A DNA stretch of 64,000 bases from Luteibacter pinisoli (lineage in GTDB: Bacteria > Pseudomonadota > Gammaproteobacteria > Xanthomonadales > Rhodanobacteraceae). Shown here one piece after another: positions 56,780-64,000 of the stretch. The notes below the pieces were generated by a model, which saw nothing but the letters and a program-made list of their open reading frames with translations, was not told where the DNA came from and ran no database searches. The position numbers were made by a program, and so were the translations under genes. Numbering within the stretch: the stretch's first letter is position 1; every line of letters begins with the position of its first letter. The stretch lies in contig NZ_CP041046.1 of NCBI RefSeq assembly GCF_006385595.1, positions 4,106,501 to 4,170,500 of the forward strand, written 5' to 3'.

Positions 56780-58894
56780 ATGCCGCTCCCCCCGGCCCGC
56801 ACCCTTGCGGGTGCCATCCTCCTCGCACTGGCCGGTACGGCCGCGGCACAGCAGGCCGAGCCGCTCGCCCCGGTGGTCGTCACGGCCACGCGCAGCGCGC
56901 AGTCGCCTTACGACATCCCCGCCGCCGTGGACTCGGTGCGTACGCCGCCCGACGGCACGCTCGACGTGAACCTGTCGGAACGGCTGCAATCGATTCCTGG
57001 CGTGACCGCGCGCGATCGCCAGAACTACGCGCAGGACGCGCAGATCTCGATCCGTGGATTCGGTGCGCGCTCCACGTTCGGCATTCGTGGCATCCGCCTG
57101 TACACGGACGGCATCCCGGCGACCATGCCGGACGGGCAGGGCCAGGTCACCCACTTCAACCTGGATTCGGCCGAGCGCGTGGAAGTACTGCGCGGGCCGT
57201 TCTCGGCGCTGTACGGCAATGCATCCGGCGGCGTCATCCAGCTATTCACGGCCGACGGCACGGCCACGCCGGAGCTGCGCTTCGGCATCGCCGGTGGCAG
57301 CAACGGCGTGTTCCGCAGCTCGGTGAATGCGCGCGGCAGCGAAGGCCCGGTGGATTACAACATCGACCTCAGCCACTTCCGCACCAGCGGCTATCGCGAC
57401 CACAGCGCCGCCCGCCGGGAATCCGGCAACGCGAAGCTGGGCTGGCAAATCGACGATGACCGCAAGCTCACCCTGGTGCTCAACGCCGTGGATATCCCCG
57501 GTGCGCAGGATCCGCTGGGCCTGACCAAGGCGCAGTTCCACGCCGATCCGCGCCAGGTCGCCAGCGTGGCCGACACCTACAACACGCGCAAATCCGCCGA
57601 CCAGCAGCAGGCGGGCCTGATCTACGACCAGCGCATCGACGAGGCGAACAGCCTGCGCGTGATGACCTACTACGGCCAGCGCACGGTCACCCAGTACCTC
57701 TCGATCCCCGCGGCGACGCAGGTGTCGCAGGCGGGTAACTCCGGCGGCGTGGTGGACCTGGGCAATGCCTACGGCGGCAGCGATGCGCGCTGGACCTGGC
57801 GCGACGAGGTGCTGGGCCGGCCCTTCGAACTGGCCGCCGGCGTCGCCTACGACAACCAGCACCAGCACCGCACGGGCTACAACAACTTCGTGGGCGATGT
57901 CCTGGGCGTGCGTGGCGACCTCCGCCGCGACGAGATCGACCGCGTCTTCGACTTCGACCAGTACGCCCAGGCCACCTGGCGCGTGGCCGACGCATGGACG
58001 CTCATGGGCGGCGTGCGCCACAGCGATGTGCATTTCAGCTCCACGGACCGCTACATCGTCCCGGGCAACCCCGACGACAGCGGCACCCAGCACTACGACG
58101 CGACCACGCCGGTGTTCGGCGTGCTCTGGCGCGCGGCGCCGTGGGCGCACGTCTATGCCAACTGGGGCCGGGGTTTCGAAACCCCGACCTTCTCCGAGCT
58201 GGGCTACCGCGCCGATGGCGGTGCCGGGCTCGCGTTCGACCTGAAGCCGTCGCGTTCGCGCAATGCCGAGGCAGGCATCAAGCTGCAGCCCACGGACACG
58301 ATGAAAGGCGGCCTCGCCCTGTTCCGCGCGGACAGTGACAACGAGCTGGCCGTGGCCACCAACGTGGGCGGCCGCACGACGTACCAGAACATCGCCCGCT
58401 CGCGCCGCCAGGGCATCGAGGCGTCGTTTGACGACGAGGTGGCGCAGCACCTGCACCTGCTCGCTTCGTACACGCACCTGCAGGCCAGCTTCCGCACGCC
58501 CTTCCTCACCTGCGTCGCCACCGGCTGCGCCGCGCCGGATACACCCGTCGATGCCGGTACGCGCATCCCGGGCGTGCCGCGGTCCATGGGTTACGCCGCG
58601 CTGAAGTACGGGGCCGAGACCGGCGTGCAGGCCGGCCTCGACATGAATGCCATGGGTGCAACGTCGGCCAACGACCTCGGCACCGCGGTGGCACCCGGGT
58701 ATGCCTTGTTCGGCGTCTCCGGTGGCTACGTGTTCGACAACGGCCCCTGGCGGGTGAACACCTTCGCCCGTGTCGATAACCTCGCCGACCGCCACGTCAT
58801 CGGCTCGGTGATCGTCAATGACGGCAATGGCCGCTATTTCGAACCCGCCCCGGGCCGCACGTTCCTCGTCGGCGTGGACGTGCGCTGGCGCTGA
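56780..58894 (+). CDS. TonB-dependent outer-membrane receptor
   Basis: The 704-residue product has a signal peptide (MPLPPARTLAGAILLALAGT, to AAAQ), the TonB-box-like 'APVVVTATRSAQSPYDI', a plug domain ('LSERLQSIPGVTARDRQNYA', 'IRGFGARSTFGIRGIRLYTDGIPATMPDGQGQ', 'EVLRGPFSALYGNASGGVIQLF') and a barrel ending in Trp-Arg ('TFLVGVDVRWR'). The pattern resembles siderophore or copper/heme receptors (PhuR/OprC-like plugs); the substrate is undetermined. It is divergent from the exported methyltransferase and convergent, three bases away, with the ABC permease. Confidence 0.88.
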   Translation: MPLPPARTLAGAILLALAGTAAAQQAEPLAPVVVTATRSAQSPYDIPAAVDSVRTPPDGTLDVNLSERLQSIPGVTARDRQNYAQDAQISIRGFGARSTFGIRGIRLYTDGIPATMPDGQGQVTHFNLDSAERVEVLRGPFSALYGNASGGVIQLFTADGTATPELRFGIAGGSNGVFRSSVNARGSEGPVDYNIDLSHFRTSGYRDHSAARRESGNAKLGWQIDDDRKLTLVLNAVDIPGAQDPLGLTKAQFHADPRQVASVADTYNTRKSADQQQAGLIYDQRIDEANSLRVMTYYGQRTVTQYLSIPAATQVSQAGNSGGVVDLGNAYGGSDARWTWRDEVLGRPFELAAGVAYDNQHQHRTGYNNFVGDVLGVRGDLRRDEIDRVFDFDQYAQATWRVADAWTLMGGVRHSDVHFSSTDRYIVPGNPDDSGTQHYDATTPVFGVLWRAAPWAHVYANWGRGFETPTFSELGYRADGGAGLAFDLKPSRSRNAEAGIKLQPTDTMKGGLALFRADSDNELAVATNVGGRTTYQNIARSRRQGIEASFDDEVAQHLHLLASYTHLQASFRTPFLTCVATGCAAPDTPVDAGTRIPGVPRSMGYAALKYGAETGVQAGLDMNAMGATSANDLGTAVAPGYALFGVSGGYVFDNGPWRVNTFARVDNLADRHVIGSVIVNDGNGRYFEPAPGRTFLVGVDVRWR

Positions 58895-58897
58895 GCG

Positions 58898-60073
58898 TCA
58901 TGCAGAAATCGCGAGGCGCTCCGACCGGTACATCAACGCGGTGGCCCATACGGCGAGCGCCGCCGCGACAAACCCGCCGGCCAGGCAGGAGGCGAGCTCC
59001 TGGCCCGTGATGCCATCGCCGCGCATCAGCTGCACGATGCCGAGGTTCTGCCCGAGCAGGGGCACCGCGTACATCCACGCCTCGGGTTTCACCGGGATCA
59101 CCGAGAGCAACGCACTCGGCAGGATCGGGATGATCATCAGGATCGACAGGTAGGTCTGTGCTTCGCGGTAGCTCTTCGCAAACGCGGACACCAGGGACTG
59201 CAACGCCGCCAGCAGCAGGATCAGCGGCAGCATCAGCACCACCACCCGCGCGCCGAAGTGGAAGCCGAGGTCCAGCGCGATGCCCAGCTTCTCGGTGGGA
59301 ATGAACCACGGCGCGGTGGAGAACGCCGCCACGCTCAGCAGCAGGCTGATGATGGCGAACGTGCAGATCGCGGCCAGTTTGCCGGCGAGGATCTTCCAGC
59401 GCGCCACCGGATTCACGAACAGCGGCTCCAGCGACTGGCGCTCGCGCTCGCCCGCGGTGAGGTCGATGGCCAGGTACATGCCGCCCATGAACACGGTGAG
59501 CACGAAGAAGTACGGCAGGAACGAGAACATCAGCGCCGAACGCGATTGCGAGGTGGCCTGGTCACGATCGGCCACCGTCACCGGCCATGCGGTGGACGGC
59601 GACAGGCCACGGGCGATCAGCCGCATGGCGCCTTCGCGACGGGCGTAGTTTTCCACCACGGCGCGCACCCGCCCCACCGCCGTGTTCGCATCGCGGCGCG
59701 ACGAGTCGTAAACCAGCTCCACCTGCACGGACTGGCCCTTGTTCCATGCCTGCACGTAGTCGGGGGCGATGCGGATCACCACATCGGCCGTCATGTCGTG
59801 CACCGCGCGCTGGGCATCCTTCACGCCCGGGTCGGCGTCGATGCCCGCGGCCTTCAGCGCGGCGACGAAGTGGGGCGCGAGCTCCGCACCGATGACCGGT
59901 ACGTGGATCGGCTGGTCCGCGCGGGCCAGTTCGCGGTTGACCATGACGTTCATCAGCATGATGAACAGCACGGGGCCGAGCAGCGGGCCGGTGATCAGCG
60001 CGTTGATGAGCGTGCGGCGGTCGCGCAGGTTCTCGCGCACTTCCTTCCAGTAAACGGCGGAAAAGGCGTTCAT
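58898..60073 (-). CDS. ABC-2 type transporter permease (NatB-like)
   Basis: The 391-residue product (MNAFSAVYWKEVRENLRDRR) has an N-terminal membrane helix, a periplasmic domain of about 130 residues, and five further helices around 'FSFLPYFFVLTVFMGGMYLAIDLTAGERERQSLEPLFVNPVAR', a signature of NatB/ABC-2 exporters. It lies last in a six-gene unit and overlaps the ATPase gene by four bases. The exported substrate (ion, peptide or drug) is unknown. Confidence 0.88.
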   Translation of the reverse strand: MNAFSAVYWKEVRENLRDRRTLINALITGPLLGPVLFIMLMNVMVNRELARADQPIHVPVIGAELAPHFVAALKAAGIDADPGVKDAQRAVHDMTADVVIRIAPDYVQAWNKGQSVQVELVYDSSRRDANTAVGRVRAVVENYARREGAMRLIARGLSPSTAWPVTVADRDQATSQSRSALMFSFLPYFFVLTVFMGGMYLAIDLTAGERERQSLEPLFVNPVARWKILAGKLAAICTFAIISLLLSVAAFSTAPWFIPTEKLGIALDLGFHFGARVVVLMLPLILLLAALQSLVSAFAKSYREAQTYLSILMIIPILPSALLSVIPVKPEAWMYAVPLLGQNLGIVQLMRGDGITGQELASCLAGGFVAAALAVWATALMYRSERLAISA

Positions 60074-60804
60074 GCGGCCAGGCCCTCGTCGGTACCGATG
60101 ATCCTGACGAAGGCGTCCTCGAGGCTCGCCTCCCCGGTCTGTTCAAGCAAGGCCGCCGGCGTGGCATCCGCCACCACGGTGCCATGCGCGATCACCACGA
60201 TGCGATCACACAACGCGGCCACCTCCTGCATGATGTGGCTGGAGAACAGCACGCAACGGCCTTCGGCCTTCAGCTGGTGCATGAATCGGCGCATGGCGCG
60301 CGTGGCCATCACGTCCAGGCCATTGGTCGGCTCATCCAGCAACACGTTGCGCGGATCATGGACCAGCGCCCGTGCGATGGCGGTCTTCACCCGCTGGCCC
60401 TGCGAAAAGCCTTCGGTGCGCCGGCTGGCGATGTCGCGCATTTCCAGCGCGTCGATCAGGGCTTCGCGGCGGCGGGTGATCTCGGCCTCCTGCATGCCTT
60501 GCAGGCGGCCGAAATAGGTGATGTTTTCCGCGGCGGTCAGCCGCTTGTACAGGCCGCGCGCATCGGGCAGCACGCCGAGCTGGCGGCGGACGGCGACCGG
60601 GTCGACGACGGCATCGACGCCATCGACCAGCACCTGGCCGGCATCCGGCTTCATCAGCGTGTAGAGCATGCGCAGCGTGGTGGTCTTGCCGGCGCCGTTC
60701 GGGCCAAGCAGGCCGGTGATCTCACCGTCGCGCGCGGTGAAGCTCACGCCGCCGACGGCTTTGACGTCGCCGAACGACTTGTGCAGGTCCCTGACTTCGA
60801 TCAT
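60070..60804 (-). CDS. ABC transporter ATP-binding protein (NatA-like)
   Basis: The 244-residue product (MIEVRDLHKSFGDVKAVGGV) has Walker A 'GPNGAGKTT', Q-loop 'GVLPDARGLYKRLTAAENI', signature 'FSQGQRVKTAIARAL' and Walker B 'VLLDEPTNGLD'. It pairs with the following permease. Its start overlaps the upstream hydrolase stop by four bases (ATGA), indicating coupling. Confidence 0.93.
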   Translation of the reverse strand: MIEVRDLHKSFGDVKAVGGVSFTARDGEITGLLGPNGAGKTTTLRMLYTLMKPDAGQVLVDGVDAVVDPVAVRRQLGVLPDARGLYKRLTAAENITYFGRLQGMQEAEITRRREALIDALEMRDIASRRTEGFSQGQRVKTAIARALVHDPRNVLLDEPTNGLDVMATRAMRRFMHQLKAEGRCVLFSSHIMQEVAALCDRIVVIAHGTVVADATPAALLEQTGEASLEDAFVRIIGTDEGLAA

Positions 60805-62369
60805 GGCGTGGCTCCGTTGAAGCCGACAAACACGGGCTGCGGGGAAAGACGCTCCAGGCAGGTGCCGTCCAGTGCCTTGGCATCGGCCTTGTCGATGAAC
60901 TGGTCGAGCAGGCGCGGCATGCACCCGCGCGCCACCACGTTGTGGCCCTGGCCCTTGAGGACGAAATGGCGGCCGTTGGGCAGGCCCTTCAGCACCTCGT
61001 CGCCGTAGCGCGGCGGCGTCACCGGATCGAACTCGCCCGACATCAGCAGCGCGGGCACGGTGCTCTGCAGCGGCTGGTGGAAGTCCGCCGGCCGCGTGCC
61101 GTGCGGCCATACCGAGCAGGCCGCGCGGAAGGCCTCGATCATGTTGTCGCCGAGGATGGTGTCCTTGTCCTGCGGGCGCGGGGTAAGCAGGTCGGCGTCT
61201 TCGGAGCAGATCACCGAGTACTGCATGCCACCGTCCATGGTGTCGCCCAGATCACCCGTGAGCAGCTTGGCCTGGCCGAGGAGCGGGCCGACGTCGCCGC
61301 GGGCGGCGGCATCGATGGAGAGCGGCAGCAGTGCGGCGGTCTCCGGCGAATACGCGAACATGCGCACCACCGTGGCCAGGACGTACTCACTCAGCGTGCG
61401 CTGGGTGCTGGCGTAGGTCTGTGGATCGCGGAAGCTGACCTTATGCGGATTGGCGCGCAATGCGTCACGCAGCTGGTACAGCGTCTGGTAGGGATCGGCG
61501 AAGCGCGCGCGGCAGGCTTCGTCGTTGGCGCAGCGGGCGAACTGCGCCTTCAGCGCCGCATCCAGGTTCACCGCGAAATCCTCGCCGAGCACCAGCGCAT
61601 TGGGCGCGATGCCGTCCAGCACCAGCGCACGGACGGCATCGGCATGGCGCATCGCGTACTGCTGGGCGACGCGGGTGCCGTAGGACACCCCGAAGATATC
61701 GAACTGCGGCGAGCCGAGCGCCTTGCGCACGTCTTCCAGGTCCGCGACCGCGTCGGTCGTGGTGTAGAAGCGCACGTCGGCCTGCGCGGAGAGTCCGTCC
61801 AGGCAGCGCTTCGTTTCCTTGCGCACGGCGTCGGCATCCACGCCGCGGCTTTCTTCGGAGCCGCCGGGTACGTCGTGGTCGTCGCCATCGCGGCAGCTCA
61901 GCGGGTGCGAGCCGCCGGTGCCGCGCTGGTCGAGCAGCAGCACATGGCGGTGCGCCAGCAACGGGGCCATGGCGGGCGCGACGCTGGACCAGGTTTCCGT
62001 CGCCGCCTGGCCGGGGCCACCCGCAAGGAACACCACCATGTCGCTGGCCGGCACCTGTGCGCTGCTGCGGACGATGGCCAGGCGCATGTCGAGCTTGCGG
62101 CCCTCCGGGTGCGCGCGATCTTCCGGCACCTGGAACGGTGCGCACCACGCGGCGGTGGACAGGCCGGAATGCGGCTGCGGCAGTTCGCACGGATGAAGCT
62201 GCAGCGAACCCAGGGTCCAGGTGCGTGGGACCGCCGGCGCCTCGTTCGCGGCGGCCGTGGTCCGGGCGGCGGGGGCCGCGTCGGCGGCGCCGCGGTGGAT
62301 CACGTGTCGTCCGGCGAACGCCGCAACAACAATCGCGACGATGATGGCGAAGCGAGGAGCGCGTTTCAT
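60801..62369 (-). CDS. secreted alpha/beta hydrolase with TAP-like C-terminus (S33 peptidase-like)
   Basis: The 522-residue product (MKRAPRFAIIVAIVVAAFAG) has a signal anchor, then an alpha/beta-hydrolase core with oxyanion 'LAGGPGQAATETW', nucleophile 'FGVSYGTRVAQQY', Asp in 'SGEFDPVTPP' and His in 'KGQGHNVVARG'. This is the Streptomyces tripeptidyl aminopeptidase/prolyl-peptidase-like layout. A periplasmic aminopeptidase is expected. Its location between a regulator and an ABC exporter is unusual and may indicate peptide processing. Confidence 0.87.
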   Translation of the reverse strand: MKRAPRFAIIVAIVVAAFAGRHVIHRGAADAAPAARTTAAANEAPAVPRTWTLGSLQLHPCELPQPHSGLSTAAWCAPFQVPEDRAHPEGRKLDMRLAIVRSSAQVPASDMVVFLAGGPGQAATETWSSVAPAMAPLLAHRHVLLLDQRGTGGSHPLSCRDGDDHDVPGGSEESRGVDADAVRKETKRCLDGLSAQADVRFYTTTDAVADLEDVRKALGSPQFDIFGVSYGTRVAQQYAMRHADAVRALVLDGIAPNALVLGEDFAVNLDAALKAQFARCANDEACRARFADPYQTLYQLRDALRANPHKVSFRDPQTYASTQRTLSEYVLATVVRMFAYSPETAALLPLSIDAAARGDVGPLLGQAKLLTGDLGDTMDGGMQYSVICSEDADLLTPRPQDKDTILGDNMIEAFRAACSVWPHGTRPADFHQPLQSTVPALLMSGEFDPVTPPRYGDEVLKGLPNGRHFVLKGQGHNVVARGCMPRLLDQFIDKADAKALDGTCLERLSPQPVFVGFNGATP

Positions 62370-62373
62370 GCCT

Positions 62374-62568
62374 TCATGCCTCCGGCGTGAAGATGGATTC
62401 GATGGGCAGCGCGAACAGCCGGGCGATCTTGAACGCCAGCGGCAGGCTCGGATCGTACTTGCCCGTCTCGATGGCGTTGACCGTCTGTCGCGACACGTCG
62501 AGCCGCTCGCCAAGGTCGGCCTGCGACCAGCCCGCCGCGGTGCGGAGTTCCCTCACCTGGTTATTCAT
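62374..62568 (-). CDS. small XRE-family HTH regulator
   Basis: The 64-residue product (MNNQVRELRTAAGWSQADLG) is almost entirely one Cro/CI-type HTH: 'ERLDVSRQTVNAIETGKYDPSLPLAFKIARLFALPIESIF'. Such YozG-like regulators usually sit next to a small membrane protein gene, as here. It overlaps the upstream membrane protein gene by eight bases and lies four bases before the hydrolase start. It is probably an autoregulator of this operon. Confidence 0.93.
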   Translation of the reverse strand: MNNQVRELRTAAGWSQADLGERLDVSRQTVNAIETGKYDPSLPLAFKIARLFALPIESIFTPEA

Positions 62569-62971
62569 GGGAGCGGTAGTACAGGCGGATGCCGCACTTG
62601 GCGACGCCGAACAGGCCCATCAGGATCGGGAACACCCAGATGGCGACGGACGCGGCGGTGGGCGCTTCAAGCACCTTCGCGTTGAGCAGCAGGCCGTAGG
62701 AAAAGAATCCGAATCCCCCGAGGCCACCGGCGATCGCGATGGCTTCCAGGTCGATGCGCCGCTCCAGTTCATCCTGGTCGCGGATGACGCGGATCATGGC
62801 GCGCAGCACGAAGGCGATGGGGATGGCCGGCAACAGCGTGACCGCCGTCCGGGCCACCGTGCCGTCCAGCGTTCTCAGCCAGTACACGGAGGCGAAGATC
62901 AGCACCACGTAACCTGCCATGGCCGGGAAGAACTCGCGCAGGTAGCGCTTGTGAACGGCACGCATCGCCAT
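62561..62971 (-). CDS. small integral membrane protein paired with the HTH regulator
   Basis: The 136-residue product (MAMRAVHKRYLREFFPAMAG) has four hydrophobic helices in two pairs separated by a charged loop 'RVIRDQDELERRIDLEAIAI'. The 'RDQDELERRI' segment is common in membrane partners of YozG-type regulators. Function is unknown. It begins one base after the preceding hydrolase stop. Confidence 0.83.
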   Translation of the reverse strand: MAMRAVHKRYLREFFPAMAGYVVLIFASVYWLRTLDGTVARTAVTLLPAIPIAFVLRAMIRVIRDQDELERRIDLEAIAIAGGLGGFGFFSYGLLLNAKVLEAPTAASVAIWVFPILMGLFGVAKCGIRLYYRSHE

Positions 62972-62972
62972 G

Positions 62973-63917
62973 TCAGTGAGCCTCGATGAAGTCGTTGAGC
63001 GCCTTGCCGAAGGCGGCCGGCTGATCGAGCATGACATAGTGCCGCGACGGCGCGAGCGCGATCACCTTGGCGTTCGGCGCATCGCTGAGCAGCGCGGTGT
63101 AGTACGCCACTTTCTGCGCCTGGGTGATCTTCATCGGGCCCATCTGCGCGTCCTGCTCGGCGAACGCGGTGATCTCGAGGATCGGCGCCGTCGCTGCCTT
63201 CAGTTCGGAACGGTAGTCCGCACCCGCGTCTTCGGCCATGTAGCGTGCGACGGCCTTCTGGTCGCTGCGTGCGTTCAACGGCGCGACGCGTTCGGCGGTG
63301 GCCGCGTCGAGCGTGCCGACCTTCTGCATGTAGGCCAGCTGCTGGGCCTTGAACTCATCGGGTGTGGCGCCTTCGGTCTTCGCCTTCAGCTGCGCGGCTA
63401 TGGCGGCGCGCTGCTCCGGGCTCACCCGCTCCATGCCGGGGAAGATCGGCAGGCCATCCACCGCGACCAAACCGCCGGTGAGGTCGGGATGGCGGCCGGC
63501 GAACCGCAGGGCCAGCGTGCCGCCTAGGCTATGGCCCACCAGGATCGGCTTCGCCAGGTGGTTGTCCTTGATGAACTGGGCCAGCGAGGCGTCGGCGCGG
63601 TCCATCCAGTTGCCGTCGGCGGAGGGCGCCGGCGTGCCGTCGAAGCCGGCGAGGGTCACGGCGTAGACCACATGGTGCTTTTCCAGGTCGGCGATGGTGT
63701 CCTTCCAGACCCACGGCCCGCCGGCCAGGCCGGGGATGAGGATGACCGGGCTACCGGCCGTGCCGTGGCGCTCGACCTTCAGCGTGCCGACCTGGGTGCC
63801 CTGGAGGGCACTGGCCGCGGGGGTGGCACCGGGCGTGGCGCCGGCGGCATGGAGGGTGGAGGCGGCAGCGGCGGCCATCAGCAGGGCGGCGGCGCGGAAG
63901 ACGATGCGGTACGACAT
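62973..63917 (-). CDS. secreted alpha/beta hydrolase
   Basis: The 314-residue product has a signal peptide (MSYRIVFRAAALLMAAAAAS, to THAA) and an alpha/beta-hydrolase fold: 'VILIPGLAGGPWVWKD', nucleophile 'ILVGHSLGGTLALRFAG', and a C-terminal His in 'LAPSRHYVMLDQP'. An unusual insert with many Ala/Gln follows the first strand. AAAGGGG precedes ATG 63917 by seven bases, so I prefer this over the upstream in-frame start at 63968. It leads the six-gene operon. Confidence 0.87.
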   Translation of the reverse strand: MSYRIVFRAAALLMAAAAASTLHAAGATPGATPAASALQGTQVGTLKVERHGTAGSPVILIPGLAGGPWVWKDTIADLEKHHVVYAVTLAGFDGTPAPSADGNWMDRADASLAQFIKDNHLAKPILVGHSLGGTLALRFAGRHPDLTGGLVAVDGLPIFPGMERVSPEQRAAIAAQLKAKTEGATPDEFKAQQLAYMQKVGTLDAATAERVAPLNARSDQKAVARYMAEDAGADYRSELKAATAPILEITAFAEQDAQMGPMKITQAQKVAYYTALLSDAPNAKVIALAPSRHYVMLDQPAAFGKALNDFIEAH

Positions 63918-63946
63918 GTGCGAACCCCTTTCGTTGGCGTGGAGCG

Positions 63947-63964
63947 TGTCAAGCACGCTTGACA
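63947..63964. promoter_or_regulatory. palindromic operator candidate upstream of the six-gene operon
   Basis: TGTCAAGC (63947-63954) and GCTTGACA (63957-63964) form an 8-bp perfect inverted repeat with a two-base spacer. A third half-site TGTCAAGC occurs at 63991-63998, and on each strand the half-sites contain TTGACA. The dyad lies 30 bases before the hydrolase ATG and may bind a TetR- or XRE-type repressor for a promoter between this gene and one beyond the window. Confidence 0.6.
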
Positions 63965-64000
63965 TCATCCTGCGCCAGGCCCTGGCCGCGTGTCAAGCGA

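Overview
The window is 64 kb of gene-dense, high-GC chromosomal DNA. The best fit is a gammaproteobacterium of the Xanthomonadales (Lysobacterales), probably Rhodanobacteraceae such as Luteibacter, Dyella or a close relative. This rests on strong G/C bias at third codon positions, gene sets such as tatABC, tsaD-rpsU-yqeY-dnaG, engB with cytochrome c4 and DsbA-like lipoproteins, several TonB/periplasmic functions, and a REP-type repeat beginning GTAGGAGCGC that I associate with this group. Genus is inference. No rRNA, tRNA, CRISPR array, insertion sequence or prophage was seen, and no gene-free stretch reaches 300 bases.

Layout. 1-2955: tail of an S41 protease gene, a hypothetical gene, tatABC (minus) and an exported SYLF protein. 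3062-5012: hemH overlapping an alpha/beta hydrolase. 5013-13659: aa3-type cytochrome c oxidase locus, with ctaB, ctaA, a CxxxC thioredoxin-like protein and SURF1 on the minus strand, a divergent DUF2909 gene, a toxin-antitoxin pair, then coxC, a 41-codon gene, coxA, coxB and a DUF2244 gene. The copper chaperone genes ctaG (Cox11) and sco1, usual at such loci, are not here. 13804-16956: bifunctional putA. 17213-18508: two unrecognised genes of accessory character. 18555-25748: dcp-like M3 peptidase, a hypothetical gene, bioD, free-methionine sulfoxide reductase, engB, cytochrome c4 and two DsbA-like lipoproteins. 25831-33102: exonuclease/phosphatase-family protein, small membrane protein, membrane-anchored GH17 enzyme, soluble lytic transglycosylase, NDUFA9-like protein and cca. 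33071-36403: MidA-type methyltransferase and a TonB-dependent receptor with a Zur-box-like sequence upstream. 36564-37499: EcsC-like protein with a histone-H1-like tail and a REP element inside its coding sequence. 37552-42506: folate/pterin genes (pteridine reductase, folK, folB) mixed with a YbdG-type channel and tsaD. 42572-46185: rpsU, yqeY, a DUF1328 gene, dnaG and a DedA protein.

46187-55186 is a LysR regulator divergent from an eight-gene sugar operon: dgoK, araF/G/H-like ABC transporter genes, an SMP-30 lactonase, an SDR dehydrogenase, dgoA and dgoD. Together these give import plus a complete De Ley-Doudoroff route: galactose to galactonolactone to galactonate to KDGal to KDPGal to pyruvate and glyceraldehyde 3-phosphate.

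55269-58894: a pseudouridine synthase, an exported methyltransferase-like protein and a second TonB receptor. 58898-63917: a tightly coupled six-gene minus-strand operon (hydrolase, membrane protein, small HTH regulator, TAP-like hydrolase, ABC ATPase, ABC permease) preceded by a near-perfect palindrome.

The parts least explained by known systems are the orphan pair at 17.2-18.5 kb, the six-gene operon at 58.9-63.9 kb, and the cox locus, which has a toxin-antitoxin insertion and lacks its copper chaperone genes.
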